A stretch of 64,000 nt of DNA from Planotetraspora thailandica (GTDB taxonomy: Bacteria; Actinomycetota; Actinomycetes; Streptosporangiales; Streptosporangiaceae). The notes beneath the pieces are model-generated. The model searched no databases. It worked only from the letters and a program-made list of their open reading frames with translations, and was not told where the DNA came from. The position numbers and the translations under genes were made by a program. Shown here in pieces: positions 32,593 through 40,557 of the stretch (position 1 is the stretch's first letter; each line of letters opens with the position of its first letter). Location: NCBI RefSeq assembly GCF_016863335.1, contig NZ_BOOR01000025.1, positions 124,001 through 188,000 of the forward strand, written 5' to 3'.

Positions 32593-33441
32593 TCAGGGGA
32601 GCGTCAGGATCTCGTGGCCCGAGTCGGTGACCACGATCGTGTGCTCGAACTGCGCGGTCCGCTTGCGGTCCTTGGTCACCGCCGTCCATCCGTCCGGCCA
32701 GATGTCGTACTCGATCGTGCCGAGCGTCAGCATCGGCTCGATCGTGAACGTCATGCCGGGGACGAGGGTGACCTGCAGCGACGGGTCGTCGTAATGGGGG
32801 ACGATCAGGCCGGAGTGGAACGACGTCGCGATCCCGTGCCCCGTGAAGTCACGGACCACGCCGTAGCCGAAGCGCTTGGCGTACGCCTCGATCACCCGGC
32901 CGACGATGTTGAGCTGCCTCCCGGGAGCGACCGCCTTGATCGCCCGCATGGTCGCCTCGTGCGTGCGCTCGACCAGCAGCCGCGACTCCTCGTCGACGTC
33001 GCCCACGAGGAACGTGGCATCGGTGTCGCCGTGCACGCCGCCGATGAAGCCGGTGATGTCGACGTTGACGATGTCGCCGTCTTTCAGGACCGTGTCGTCG
33101 GGGATGCCGTGGCAGATGACCTCGTTGATCGAGGTGCACAGCGACTTCGGATAGCCCCGGTAGCCGAGGGTGGACGGGTAGGCGTCGTGGTCGCAGAGGA
33201 ACTCGTGGCCGATCCGGTCGAGTTCGTCGGTGGTCACGCCGGGGGCGACGTGCTTGCCGACCTCCTGCAGCGCCTGCGCCGCGATCCGGCCCGCGACGCG
33301 CATCTTCTCGATCGTCTCGGCCGTCTGGACGTCGCCGCCGCCCTTTGTGGGCTCCGGTTTCCCGACGTACTCCGGGCGCTTGATGTGGGAGGGAACCTTG
33401 CGCGTGGGCGAGATACGCCCGGGCCGGAGCAGCGTCGTCAT
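32593..33441 (-). CDS. map: methionine aminopeptidase, type I
   Basis: A 282-residue metallopeptidase that removes N-terminal Met from nascent proteins. All five metal ligands are visible: two Asp in [19 protein letters not shown], His in DFTGHGI, Glu in TIEPML and Glu in AQFEHT. An N-terminal extension ([20 protein letters not shown]) is typical of the longer actinobacterial type. The ATG at 33441 is taken as start. A 59-residue acidic protein is encoded divergently 43 bp away. Confidence 0.95.
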   Translation of the reverse strand: MTTLLRPGRISPTRKVPSHIKRPEYVGKPEPTKGGGDVQTAETIEKMRVAGRIAAQALQEVGKHVAPGVTTDELDRIGHEFLCDHDAYPSTLGYRGYPKSLCTSINEVICHGIPDDTVLKDGDIVNVDITGFIGGVHGDTDATFLVGDVDEESRLLVERTHEATMRAIKAVAPGRQLNIVGRVIEAYAKRFGYGVVRDFTGHGIATSFHSGLIVPHYDDPSLQVTLVPGMTFTIEPMLTLGTIEYDIWPDGWTAVTKDRKRTAQFEHTIVVTDSGHEILTLP

Positions 33442-33484
33442 GGCGCCAAGTCTAGTTGCGCTTTGAGGGGGCACCATTTACGAC

Positions 33485-33664
33485 GTGAGCGATCAATGGT
33501 GGTTCTGTCTCAAGCACATGCGCGTCGAGGGGGAGAAGGGCTGTCCCAACAAGGACAGGCTCGGCCCCTACGACACCCAGGAGGCCGCGGAACACGCCCT
33601 CCAGACAGCGGACGAGCGAAACAAGGCCTGGAAAGCCCAAGACAAGGAATGGAACGACGACTGA
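33485..33664 (+). CDS. 59-residue small acidic protein
   Basis: A very short gene divergent from the methionine aminopeptidase gene. It starts MSDQWWFCLKHMRVEGEKGC, has a middle LGPYDTQEAAEHALQTADE that looks like a helix, and ends in a charged tail rich in Trp, Lys and Asp. Two Cys occur 12 residues apart with an intervening His, a weak metal-site pattern. I recall similar small proteins beside map in other actinomycetes, but no function is known. The GTG start at 33485 is preceded by a short AT-rich stretch, so the transcript may be leaderless. Confidence 0.75.
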   Translation: MSDQWWFCLKHMRVEGEKGCPNKDRLGPYDTQEAAEHALQTADERNKAWKAQDKEWNDD

Positions 33665-33685
33665 CATCCCCCTCCAAGTTTGGCC

Positions 33686-34048
33686 GTGATCATGCAGAAG
33701 TTCGGCCGGGTGCCCACTGACCTGCCCACCCCCTGGGCGTGATCATGCAGAAGTTCGACGGGGGCCGTCTTGACCTGCCACAACGCCATTCGTGATCATG
33801 CAGAACTTCGGTCATCCGCGTGCCTAGCTGCGGCGATGATTGTCGTGATCATGCACTGGCTCGGCGTGTGTTCTCGGATGCATGATCACGCTCATCGTTT
33901 GGCCAGGTCAGGGGGTGTGCTGGCGAACTTCTGCATGATCACGATGATGGGAAGCGCAGGTCAAGTGACCTGTCGCCGAGCTTCTGCATGATCACGGCGC
34001 GGGGATGGCCAGGTCAGGCGCCGTGCCGGCGAACTTCTGCATGATCAC
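33686..34048. repeat. array B: perfect dyad of eight 53-bp-phased repeats
   Basis: The same 19-bp motif as array A. Forward copies start at 33686, 33739, 33792 (one mismatch) and 33845 (core only). Reverse copies end at 33889 (core only), 33942, 33995 (one mismatch) and 34048. Every step is exactly 53 bp, and each forward/reverse pair is centred on 33867. Spacers are 34 bp and degenerate, but most carry CTGACCTG or its complement near the middle. It fills almost the whole gap between the convergent small acidic gene and the CBU_0592-type gene. Confidence 0.97.
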
Positions 34049-34077
34049 GCGGACGGGGTCGGGGGATGTGGACGGGG

Positions 34078-34383
34078 TCAGGGGATGGGGTGGAGTTCTG
34101 GCCCGGCGGGGGTGGCTTCGGGCTGGGCGGGCTTCTTGCGGGCCCGGGAAGCGATCAGGCGGCCTAGGGTCACCACGCCGATGCCGCTCCAGATCATGTT
34201 CAGGATGGCGGACGGCCAGGCGGAGTGGTAGCCGCTGTTGATCATGAGGGTGGCGGCGCCGACGAAGTTGAGAGCCTGGTACGACAGGCCGTCGCCGGAC
34301 ATCTTCCCGGCAGAAACCATGGCATAGCCGTACAAAAGGATGATGGCACCAAGAGTGCCAATGATCGTGATAAATGCGGACAT
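34078..34383 (-). CDS. CBU_0592 family membrane protein
   Basis: A 101-residue protein with two or three membrane helices (IIGTLGAIILLYGYAMV, ALNFVGAATLMINSGYH, AILNMIWSGIGVVTLGRL) and a Pro-rich tail. This matches the small CBU_0592-like family, whose function is unknown. ATG at 34383. It is divergent from a LysR regulator, so the regulator may control it. Its 3' end touches repeat array B. Confidence 0.8.
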   Translation of the reverse strand: MSAFITIIGTLGAIILLYGYAMVSAGKMSGDGLSYQALNFVGAATLMINSGYHSAWPSAILNMIWSGIGVVTLGRLIASRARKKPAQPEATPAGPELHPIP

Positions 34384-34462
34384 CGTGGTCTACCTGCGGC
34401 CAGAGAGGTGGTTCATGGTTCAATCATCCCGGCCCTAGCCAATGAAGTTCAAGTGAAGAAAT

Positions 34463-34479
34463 CTTAAGCATGACGTAAG
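34463..34479. promoter_or_regulatory. LysR-type operator candidate CTTA-N9-TAAG
   Basis: A 17-bp imperfect dyad in the 105-bp divergent region between the CBU_0592-type gene and lysR, close to the lysR start. It has the size and symmetry of a LysR-type box. TAAGCT at 34476-34481 could be the -10 box of a leaderless lysR transcript. Confidence 0.4.
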
Positions 34480-34488
34480 CTTAGCTGT

Positions 34489-35442
34489 ATGGAGATCGAC
34501 CCACGGCGGCTGCGGATCCTGCATGAGGTGTTCCGCAGAGGCGGCGTCATGAAGGCGGCCGAGGCGCTGCACCTCACTCCTTCGGCGGTGTCCCAGCAGC
34601 TCGCCCAGCTCGAACGCGAGGTGGGCCTGGCACTCGTCGACCGGTCGCAGCGCAGGGTCTCGCTGACCCCGGCCGGCCGCGTGCTCGCCGCCTACGCCGA
34701 GCGGATCGAGGAGCAGCTCGCCGAGGCCAAGCGCGAGCTCAACCGTTTCACCGAGCGCCTGTCGGGCCCGGTGACGATAGCGGCGTTCCCCACCGTGATC
34801 CGCCACCTGATGGTGCCCGCGTTGCGCGAGCTGTCCGTACGGCATCCGCGCATCACGCCGGTCATCCAGGAGATCTTCGGCCCGCCCGCCCTGCAGGAGC
34901 TCCGCCTGGGCGGGGTGGACCTGGTCGTCACCGAGCGGGACATGAACCAGCCCGCCCCCTCCCTGCCGTCGATGTCGCGGCACCGGCTCTACGACGACGA
35001 ATACCGCATCGTCGTCCCGCCCGGCTGGGGGACGATCCCCGAGGCGGTCGACGACCTGACCGACCTGCCCTGGGTGGCCGGAGTGCCGGACCAGGCCTGC
35101 GGCCAGGCCCTTGAGCGGCTGGCGCAGCTCCACGGGTTCACGCCGAACAGGGTGCACGTCATCGCCGAGTTCCCGCCGACCCTGGGGCTCGTGTCGGCAG
35201 GACACGGGGTGGCCATCGTGCCGTCGCTGGCGCTGCTCGACGTGCCTGCGGGCGAGGTCGTGGTCACGGGGATCCACGGGGTGGGGTCCCGCCGGATCGA
35301 GGCGCTGACCCGGGTGAGCCGCACGACCTCGGGGGAGCCCGACCCGGTGCAGGGCGCGGTCATCGAGGTGTTGCGGGAGGCGGCGGCCGAGCTGACCGAC
35401 CGGGTCGGGGAGCTCAGCAGGCCGCCGATCTCGCGCGGCTAG
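34489..35442 (+). CDS. LysR family transcriptional regulator
   Basis: A 317-residue regulator. The N-terminal winged helix-turn-helix (LRILHEVFRRGGVMKAAEALHL, SAVSQQLAQLEREVGLALVD) is followed by a LysR substrate-binding domain of about 210 residues (SGPVTIAAFPTVIRHLMVPAL, VSAGHGVAIVPSLALLDVP). The inducer is not predictable. It is divergent from the CBU_0592-type membrane gene. Its stop TAG and that of the convergent ArsR-SRPBCC gene share the palindrome CTAG. Confidence 0.92.
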   Translation: MEIDPRRLRILHEVFRRGGVMKAAEALHLTPSAVSQQLAQLEREVGLALVDRSQRRVSLTPAGRVLAAYAERIEEQLAEAKRELNRFTERLSGPVTIAAFPTVIRHLMVPALRELSVRHPRITPVIQEIFGPPALQELRLGGVDLVVTERDMNQPAPSLPSMSRHRLYDDEYRIVVPPGWGTIPEAVDDLTDLPWVAGVPDQACGQALERLAQLHGFTPNRVHVIAEFPPTLGLVSAGHGVAIVPSLALLDVPAGEVVVTGIHGVGSRRIEALTRVSRTTSGEPDPVQGAVIEVLREAAAELTDRVGELSRPPISRG

Positions 35443-36233
35443 CCTGCGGTCTCGGGCAGAGTGTCGCCGGTCTCCAGCAGCGTCTTCAGGCTGGACAGGA
35501 GGTGCGGCCAGCCTTCCTGCACGCCCGCGAGCATGGTGCTTCCCGGTTCGAAGTCGTCGTGGATCACGGTCAGTTTGACCGTCGGCCCCATCTGCTCGAG
35601 CTCGAAGGTCACCTTCGTCCGGCGTTCCGCGGACCACCGGGCCAGGGTTTCCTCGTCCATCTCGTGGGCCCGGGCGAACTCCGGCGTGATGGTGTGCCAG
35701 GTGTAGGCCAGCCTGGTGAAAGGCTCGGATTCGAGCACGACCTGCTCGGGGTCGGCCATGCGTACGCCGCGGGTCTCCCACACCACGGGCGAGCCCGGCT
35801 TCCAGTCCGACTCGAACGTGACGCCCCAGTAGCGCTTGGTGAACGCCGGATCGGTCAGCGCCTGCCACAGGCGCTCGGGCGTGGTTCTGATGTAGGTGCG
35901 GTAGACGAATTCGGTGTCGCTCATCGGTTCGGACTCCAATGCTTCCTTGAGGTCGGCGAGCGCACGTGCACGGTGGCGGTCGTATCGGGCGATCCAGCGG
36001 TCGGCGATGGCGTTGATCGGCTCGGCGTTGACGTAGTGCAGCTTCTCCCTGCCGCGCCACACCGTGACGACGAGGCCCGCCTCTTCCAGCACCGCCAGAT
36101 GCTTGCTGACGGACTGCCGGGTCATGTCGAGCCCGGCGCACAACTCCCGCAGGCTCTGCCCGCCCCGCTGGTTCAGGTCGTCGAGCAGCCGGCGCCGGCT
36201 GGGGTCGGCCAGCGCCTTGAACACCTCGTCCAT
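35439..36233 (-). CDS. ArsR-type regulator fused to an SRPBCC (AHSA1) domain
   Basis: A 264-residue fusion. Residues 1-100 form an ArsR winged helix (MDEVFKALADPSRRRLLDDL, LCAGLDMTRQSVSKHLAVLE) lacking the Cys pairs of metal-sensing ArsR proteins. Residues about 115-255 form an SRPBCC/AHSA1 lipid- or ligand-binding domain (FVYRTYIRTTPERLWQAL, WPHLLSSLKTLLETGD). Such fusions link ligand binding to repression. The ATG at 36233 follows GGAG; the longer ORF to 36329 would run through the operator region. Two large inverted repeats lie directly upstream and are likely its own binding sites. Confidence 0.88.
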   Translation of the reverse strand: MDEVFKALADPSRRRLLDDLNQRGGQSLRELCAGLDMTRQSVSKHLAVLEEAGLVVTVWRGREKLHYVNAEPINAIADRWIARYDRHRARALADLKEALESEPMSDTEFVYRTYIRTTPERLWQALTDPAFTKRYWGVTFESDWKPGSPVVWETRGVRMADPEQVVLESEPFTRLAYTWHTITPEFARAHEMDEETLARWSAERRTKVTFELEQMGPTVKLTVIHDDFEPGSTMLAGVQEGWPHLLSSLKTLLETGDTLPETAG

Positions 36234-36268
36234 CCCGCTCCGAAAAAACTCGTTCTGGAACAGGCCAC

Positions 36269-36288
36269 TGCGAGACGGGTGTCTCGCA
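36269..36288. promoter_or_regulatory. inverted repeat TGCGAGAC-GGGT-GTCTCGCA
   Basis: A perfect 8-bp inverted repeat 36 bp upstream of the ArsR-SRPBCC start. It is probably an operator or leader hairpin of that gene. Confidence 0.5.
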
Positions 36289-36295
36289 TCGCCAC

Positions 36296-36343
36296 ATGCA
36301 GCCGTTTGGTTGCATGTGAAGGTAGGCAACCTTTCGGCTGCAT
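36296..36343. promoter_or_regulatory. 48-bp bipartite inverted repeat
   Basis: ATGCAGCCG-ttt-GGTTGC is mirrored as GCAACC-ttt-CGGCTGCAT around a 12-bp centre; 15 of 18 positions pair per arm. It lies upstream of the ArsR-SRPBCC gene and just beyond the 3' end of the next leftward gene. A strong candidate for autoregulator binding. Confidence 0.6.
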
Positions 36344-36358
36344 GTCAACCGCCGTGGG

Positions 36359-36937
36359 TCAGTCGCTCACCCGGGGGCCGGTCACCCAGTCGGCGAGCCG
36401 GGCCAGCCGCTCGCGCAGGCTCGCCCGCCGCACCTCCCCGGCCGCCATGCTCACCAGGTGCTGCGCGGCGTCGAAGGTGATGAGCGCCTCGTCCGGCCGT
36501 ACGGCTATCGCGTCGTGGGCCAGAGACTCCAGCTCGGGGTCGCCACCCTCGATGGCGAGGATCGTGGCGCCCGTACGGCGGGCGTCGTCGACCCGCTCCA
36601 GCAGGGGCACGGGGGCGCGCTGCTCGGACACGATGAAGAGCGTCTCGCCCCGCCCGGTCTCCTGGAGGCGGTCCAGCCCGACACGCAGATGTGCGGGCGC
36701 GTTCGGCGGAGGGTCCCAGCGCAGCAAGGTGGGGGACAACTGCGCCAGGCCGGACAATCGCGCCTCATCGGCGAGGTGCGCGGTCACGTGCCATGGCTCG
36801 TCGTCAGGGGTGCCGACGACCATCAGACCGCCGGGGGAGCGGGTGGTCCGCAGGGCCATCCCGAGTTGCCGGGTCTGCTCGAGCCATCCCGTCGAGGCGA
36901 GCGCCTCGCGCAGCAGGCTCACCGACGCGGTGTCCAT
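36359..36937 (-). CDS. hypothetical protein, SIS-like nucleotide-sugar fold possible
   Basis: A 192-residue cytoplasmic protein I do not recognise with confidence. It shows alternating beta-alpha units (GGLMVVGTPDDEPWHVTAHLA, RGETLFIVSEQRAPVPLLERV, RRTGATILAIEGGDPELESLA) that resemble a sugar isomerase (SIS) fold, with Ser in FIVSEQ at the position where SIS proteins contact phosphate. It has no signal peptide. The gene stands upstream of the ArsR-SRPBCC gene on the same strand but is separated from it by the operator region, and it is divergent from a secreted lipase. Confidence 0.55.
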   Translation of the reverse strand: MDTASVSLLREALASTGWLEQTRQLGMALRTTRSPGGLMVVGTPDDEPWHVTAHLADEARLSGLAQLSPTLLRWDPPPNAPAHLRVGLDRLQETGRGETLFIVSEQRAPVPLLERVDDARRTGATILAIEGGDPELESLAHDAIAVRPDEALITFDAAQHLVSMAAGEVRRASLRERLARLADWVTGPRVSD

Positions 36938-36986
36938 TCCGCCATGGTGCCTGACAGGCGGTGGTGAAGTCCCGTACTTCAGCGCC

Positions 36987-37015
36987 TTGACAGAGCGTTA
37001 CCTGAAAGTAACGAT
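36987..37015 (+). promoter_or_regulatory. promoter of the secreted lipase with overlapping operator
   Basis: A perfect -35 TTGACA (36987-36992), 17-bp spacer and AACGAT (37010-37015) as -10. The inverted repeat CGTTAC-CTGAAA-GTAACG (36996-37013) fills the spacer and overlaps the -10, the position of a classic repressor operator. Confidence 0.6.
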
Positions 37016-37067
37016 CAGTCCACGGTGCCGTTCTTGGAAAATGATCCAATAGCCGGAAGGCGGCTTC

Positions 37068-38273
37068 ATGAACCTCCGTGTTCGCGCCATCATGTCCATG
37101 ATCGGGGTTGTTGTCCTGCCGCTCGCACTGGGCGGCACGGCACGCTCCGCAGTCGCAGCGGAGTCAGCCACAGGAGAGTCCGCCGCAGCCGAAGCGGCGA
37201 GCCAGGTCGTCGCGGGCCAGGTCGTGCAGGCCAGCCCGACGACCGTCTATTTCGCGCCGGGCAGGCTTCTCGAGGTGCCCGTCAACGCGTGGCACATCCG
37301 CTACGGGTCCACCTCGGCCACCAGCGGCGCCACCATCGTGTCGGGCACCCTGCTCGTCCCCAGGACGCCCTACCTGCTCGGCAGGAGGCCGATCGCCGGT
37401 TATGCCGTCGGCACCCATGGGCTCGGCGACCAGTGCGCGCCGTCCGCCGCGATGGCACGGGGCACCGAGGCCGAGCTGGCCCTCATGAGCCTGATGCTGC
37501 TGAAGGGCTGGGCGGTGGTCGTCACCGACTACGAGGGTCTCGGCACGCCGGGCGACCACACCTACATGGTGGGCGTCTCGCAGGGCCATGCCGTACTGGA
37601 CTCGATCAGGGCGGCGACGCGCGTCGGCGAGGCGAAGCTGTCCGGCGACGCGCCCGTCGTCATCATGGGGTACTCCCAGGGAGGCTCGGCGGCGGCCTGG
37701 GCCGCGCAACTCCAGCCGTCGTACGCTCCCGAGCTGCGGCTCAGGGGAGTGGCGGCTGGAGGCGTGCCGGCGGACCTGGAGGCGGTCGCCCGCAACCTCG
37801 ACGGCACCTCCGACTTCGGCCTGGCGGCGGCCGCCGGCCTCGGGCTCGACGCCGCGTATCCGGAGCTGGCCCTCTGGAGCCACCTGACGCCCGAGGGCGC
37901 CACCCTGTTCGGCGCCGCCCGCGACGCCTGCGTGGCGCAACTGCGGTCGTCGCTCGCCGGGCGCAGCCTCAGCGAGCTCACCACGACCGACGTGATGCGC
38001 CTGCCCGCATGGCGGGCCCGCCTCCAGGAGAACCGGCTCGGCACGAGCGCCCCTCGCGTGCCCGTGTTCCTCTACCACGCGAAGGGCGACGAGATCATCC
38101 CGTACGCCGTGGGCTCCGCTTTGCGGAAGGAGTACTGCGCGCGCGGCGTGAAGGTGTCGTGGACGGGCGTGCCGGCGGGCAGCCATGTGCTCGGCGCGGT
38201 GGAGGGCGGCCCGCTGGCGATCGGCTGGCTGGCCGGCAGGGTCGTCGGGTTGCCCGCAGTCGGCAACTGCTGA
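37068..38273 (+). CDS. secretory lipase family hydrolase
   Basis: A 401-residue exported alpha/beta hydrolase of the secretory lipase (LIP) family. The signal peptide (MNLRVRAIMSMIGVVVLPLA, cleavage near AVA at residue 29-30) is clear. The nucleophile elbow is GYSQGGSAAAW, the catalytic acid is likely Asp in YHAKGDEIIP and the His in GSHVLG. Family members cleave lipid or acyl esters outside the cell. It starts at ATG 37068 after AAGG. A strong promoter with an operator lies just upstream. Exact substrate unknown. Confidence 0.9.
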   Translation: MNLRVRAIMSMIGVVVLPLALGGTARSAVAAESATGESAAAEAASQVVAGQVVQASPTTVYFAPGRLLEVPVNAWHIRYGSTSATSGATIVSGTLLVPRTPYLLGRRPIAGYAVGTHGLGDQCAPSAAMARGTEAELALMSLMLLKGWAVVVTDYEGLGTPGDHTYMVGVSQGHAVLDSIRAATRVGEAKLSGDAPVVIMGYSQGGSAAAWAAQLQPSYAPELRLRGVAAGGVPADLEAVARNLDGTSDFGLAAAAGLGLDAAYPELALWSHLTPEGATLFGAARDACVAQLRSSLAGRSLSELTTTDVMRLPAWRARLQENRLGTSAPRVPVFLYHAKGDEIIPYAVGSALRKEYCARGVKVSWTGVPAGSHVLGAVEGGPLAIGWLAGRVVGLPAVGNC

Positions 38274-38369
38274 GCCGTACGGGCCGCCATGGGCCGGCCG
38301 ACGGGCCGGCTGATGAGGCGCGGTCCCCTGGGTCCGCGGCGAATCGACTGGCCTGGCATGATCTGTGAC

Positions 38370-39047
38370 ATGGCTGAGCACACCGAATCGTCCAAGGGCA
38401 TGCCCGACGTCTCCGAGTTGTCGATCGGCATCCTGGGCGGCACCGGAGACCAGGGCAGGGGCCTGGCCCGCCGGTTCGCCCTCGCCGGGCACACCGTGCT
38501 GATCGGCTCCCGCAGCGCCCAGCGCGCCCAGGAGGCGGCCGAGGGCATCGGCGTGCGGGGCGCGGAGAACGCCGCCGTCGCGGCCGAGGCCGACATCGTG
38601 ATCGTCGCGGTGCCGTGGGAAGGGCACAAGGCGCTGCTCGAATCCCTCCGCGACCAGCTCGACGGCAAGATCGTCGTGGACTGCGTCAACCCGCTCGGCT
38701 TCGACAAGCAGGGCTCCTACGCCCTCCCGGTGGAGGAGGGGAGCGCCGCCCAGCAGGCGGCTGCCGTGCTGACCGGAAGCCGCGTCGTCGCCGCCTTCCA
38801 CCATGTGTCGGCGGTGCTGCTGCTCGACCCCGAGGTTGACGAGATCGACCTCGACATCCTGGTGCTCGGGGACGACCGCGAGGCCACTGACGTCGTCCAG
38901 GCACTCGCCTCGCGGATCTCCGGCGCACGCGGCGTCTACGCGGGCCGGCTGCGCAACGCCCACCAGGTGGAGGCGCTGACCGCCAACCTGATCTCGATCA
39001 ACCGGCGTTACAAGGCGCACGCGGGTCTGCGCGTCACCGACGTGTAG
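38370..39047 (+). CDS. npdG: NADPH-dependent F420 reductase
   Basis: A 225-residue F420:NADP oxidoreductase that transfers hydride between coenzyme F420 and NADP. Signature parts: SIGILGGTGDQGRGLARRFA with the Rossmann glycines, VLIGSRSAQRAQEAA carrying the NADP-selective Arg, DIVIVAVPWEGH, VVDCVNPLGFDKQG and a C-terminal AGRLRNAHQVEALTANLISIN. It implies that the organism makes F420, in keeping with an actinomycete. The start is uncertain: ATG at 38358, 38370 or 38400 are all possible, and the conserved domain begins near 38410. Confidence 0.9.
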   Translation: MAEHTESSKGMPDVSELSIGILGGTGDQGRGLARRFALAGHTVLIGSRSAQRAQEAAEGIGVRGAENAAVAAEADIVIVAVPWEGHKALLESLRDQLDGKIVVDCVNPLGFDKQGSYALPVEEGSAAQQAAAVLTGSRVVAAFHHVSAVLLLDPEVDEIDLDILVLGDDREATDVVQALASRISGARGVYAGRLRNAHQVEALTANLISINRRYKAHAGLRVTDV

Positions 39048-39164
39048 CGCCGGCACGGCGGATCCCCCCGCGGAGACGGCACGCGTCGTTCATTTGATCT
39101 TCACCGGGGGGATGCGGGCGGTCATTACTTTCAGGCGCTATTGCCCGAGTCTGAAAGGCACCTG

Positions 39165-40484
39165 ATGATCCGTCCCGTAACCGCCGGGCTGGCGTTCGCC
39201 GCGGCAATCGCACTTCCAGCCTCCGGGGCCGCCGCGGCGACCCACCCCTCGAACCACGCCCCGAGCCACGCGAAGAAGCCGGTCGTCGTCTCCGACGTGA
39301 CCCTTCCCGCGCCCGCGCTCAAGAGCATCCAGCCCACCATCGCCGACGACCACGGGATCAAGCTCGGCGGTGTCGGCAGCGGCCTGTTCCCCGGCGACAA
39401 GCCGGGCGAGTTCTGGATGGTCACCGACCGCGGCCCGAACGGCCAGCCCACCGTCAACGGCGTGAAGGTCCGGACGTTCCCCGTGCCTGAATTCGCCCCG
39501 GCGATCGTCAACGTCACCGTGAAGCACGGCAAGGCCTCGATCAAGAAGTACATGCCGATCGTGGGCGCGTACGGCAAGCCCGTGACGGGAATGTCCAACC
39601 AGAACGTCCACGACGAGACCCCGTTCACGTGGGACGGCCTGACGAAACTGCCGTTCAACCCCAGCGGGCTCGACACCGAGGACCTGGTCCGCACCCGCAA
39701 CGGCGACTTCTGGCTCGTCGACGAGTACAGCCCCTCGCTGCTGCGCGTGTCGCGGACCGGCCGCGTCCTGGAGCGGTACGTCCCCAAGGGTCTGGGCCTC
39801 AAGGGCGCCGACTACCCCGTCGTCGACACGCTGCCCGCGATCCTGGCCTCGCGTCAGCAGAACCGCGGCTTCGAGGGCCTGGCCATGTCCTCCGACGAGC
39901 GCACGCTGTACCTCGCCGTGCAGAGCCCGCTCGCCAACCCCGACATGGCGACGGCCAAGACGTCACGGATTTCCCGCATCCTCACCTTCGACCTGCGCTC
40001 GCGCAAGGTCACGGGCGAGTACGCCTACAAGTTCGAGGACGTCACCACCTTCGACCCGAAGGTGAACGGCGACCAGAGCCAGATGAAGATCTCCGGCCTG
40101 GCCTACGTGGGCCCCGGCCGCATCCTGGTCGACGAGCGGACGGACAACGTCACGCGGATCTACCAGATCGACCTGTCGCGGGCGAGCAACCTGCTCAAGG
40201 GCCGGTACGACGACCCGAAGACCACGCCCTCGCTGGAGGCCCTGACCAACCTGTCCGGCATCCGGCTGCCCGCCAAGTCGCTGCTCCTCGAGCCGAACGC
40301 CCTGGTCCCGTCGCTGCCCGGCAAGATCGAGGGCCTGGCCGTACTCGATCGGTGGACCGTCGCGGTGGCCAACGACAACGACTTCGGCCTCGGCGACTTC
40401 GGCCCCGACGGCAAGCTGATCGACACGGGCGTGGCCAGCCGCATCGTCACCGTCAGGCTCGCCAAGCCCCTCGGCTCGCACTGA
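39165..40484 (+). CDS. secreted esterase-like/phytase-like beta-propeller protein
   Basis: A 439-residue exported protein. Signal peptide MIRPVTAGLAFAAAIALPAS with cleavage after AAA. The mature protein matches the esterase-like activity of phytase family: GGVGSGLFPGDKPGEFWMVT, DRGPNGQP, GLDTEDLVRTRNGDFWLVDE, NRGFEGLAMSSDERTLYLAV, ISGLAYVGPGRILVDERTDN, IEGLAVLDRWTVAVANDNDF. The repeated Asp-rich loops fit a calcium-binding six-bladed propeller. ATG at 39165 follows AAAGG. It probably hydrolyses phosphate esters outside the cell. Confidence 0.88.
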   Translation: MIRPVTAGLAFAAAIALPASGAAAATHPSNHAPSHAKKPVVVSDVTLPAPALKSIQPTIADDHGIKLGGVGSGLFPGDKPGEFWMVTDRGPNGQPTVNGVKVRTFPVPEFAPAIVNVTVKHGKASIKKYMPIVGAYGKPVTGMSNQNVHDETPFTWDGLTKLPFNPSGLDTEDLVRTRNGDFWLVDEYSPSLLRVSRTGRVLERYVPKGLGLKGADYPVVDTLPAILASRQQNRGFEGLAMSSDERTLYLAVQSPLANPDMATAKTSRISRILTFDLRSRKVTGEYAYKFEDVTTFDPKVNGDQSQMKISGLAYVGPGRILVDERTDNVTRIYQIDLSRASNLLKGRYDDPKTTPSLEALTNLSGIRLPAKSLLLEPNALVPSLPGKIEGLAVLDRWTVAVANDNDFGLGDFGPDGKLIDTGVASRIVTVRLAKPLGSH

Positions 40485-40494
40485 GCCTCCGATT

Positions 40495-40525
40495 CCGGCC
40501 CGGCCTCCTGAGCTGAGAGGGCCGG
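40495..40525. terminator. hairpin between convergent genes
   Basis: CCGGCCC and GGGCCGG flank a 17-base loop between the convergent esterase-like and hydrolase genes. A weak to moderate terminator candidate. Confidence 0.4.
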
Positions 40526-40557
40526 CCCGATCCCGCCCGCACCGGTGGGCGCGTCGC

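Noticed and set aside
33686-34048. CRISPR array (19-bp repeats with constant 34-bp spacers)
   Set aside because: Copies occur in both orientations around a centre, the central ones are degraded, spacers share an internal block, the repeat is short for CRISPR, and no cas genes are in the window. Repeat finders may still call it.
34463-34479. LysR box as a certain regulatory site
   Set aside because: Symmetry is short; kept only as a candidate because of its position.
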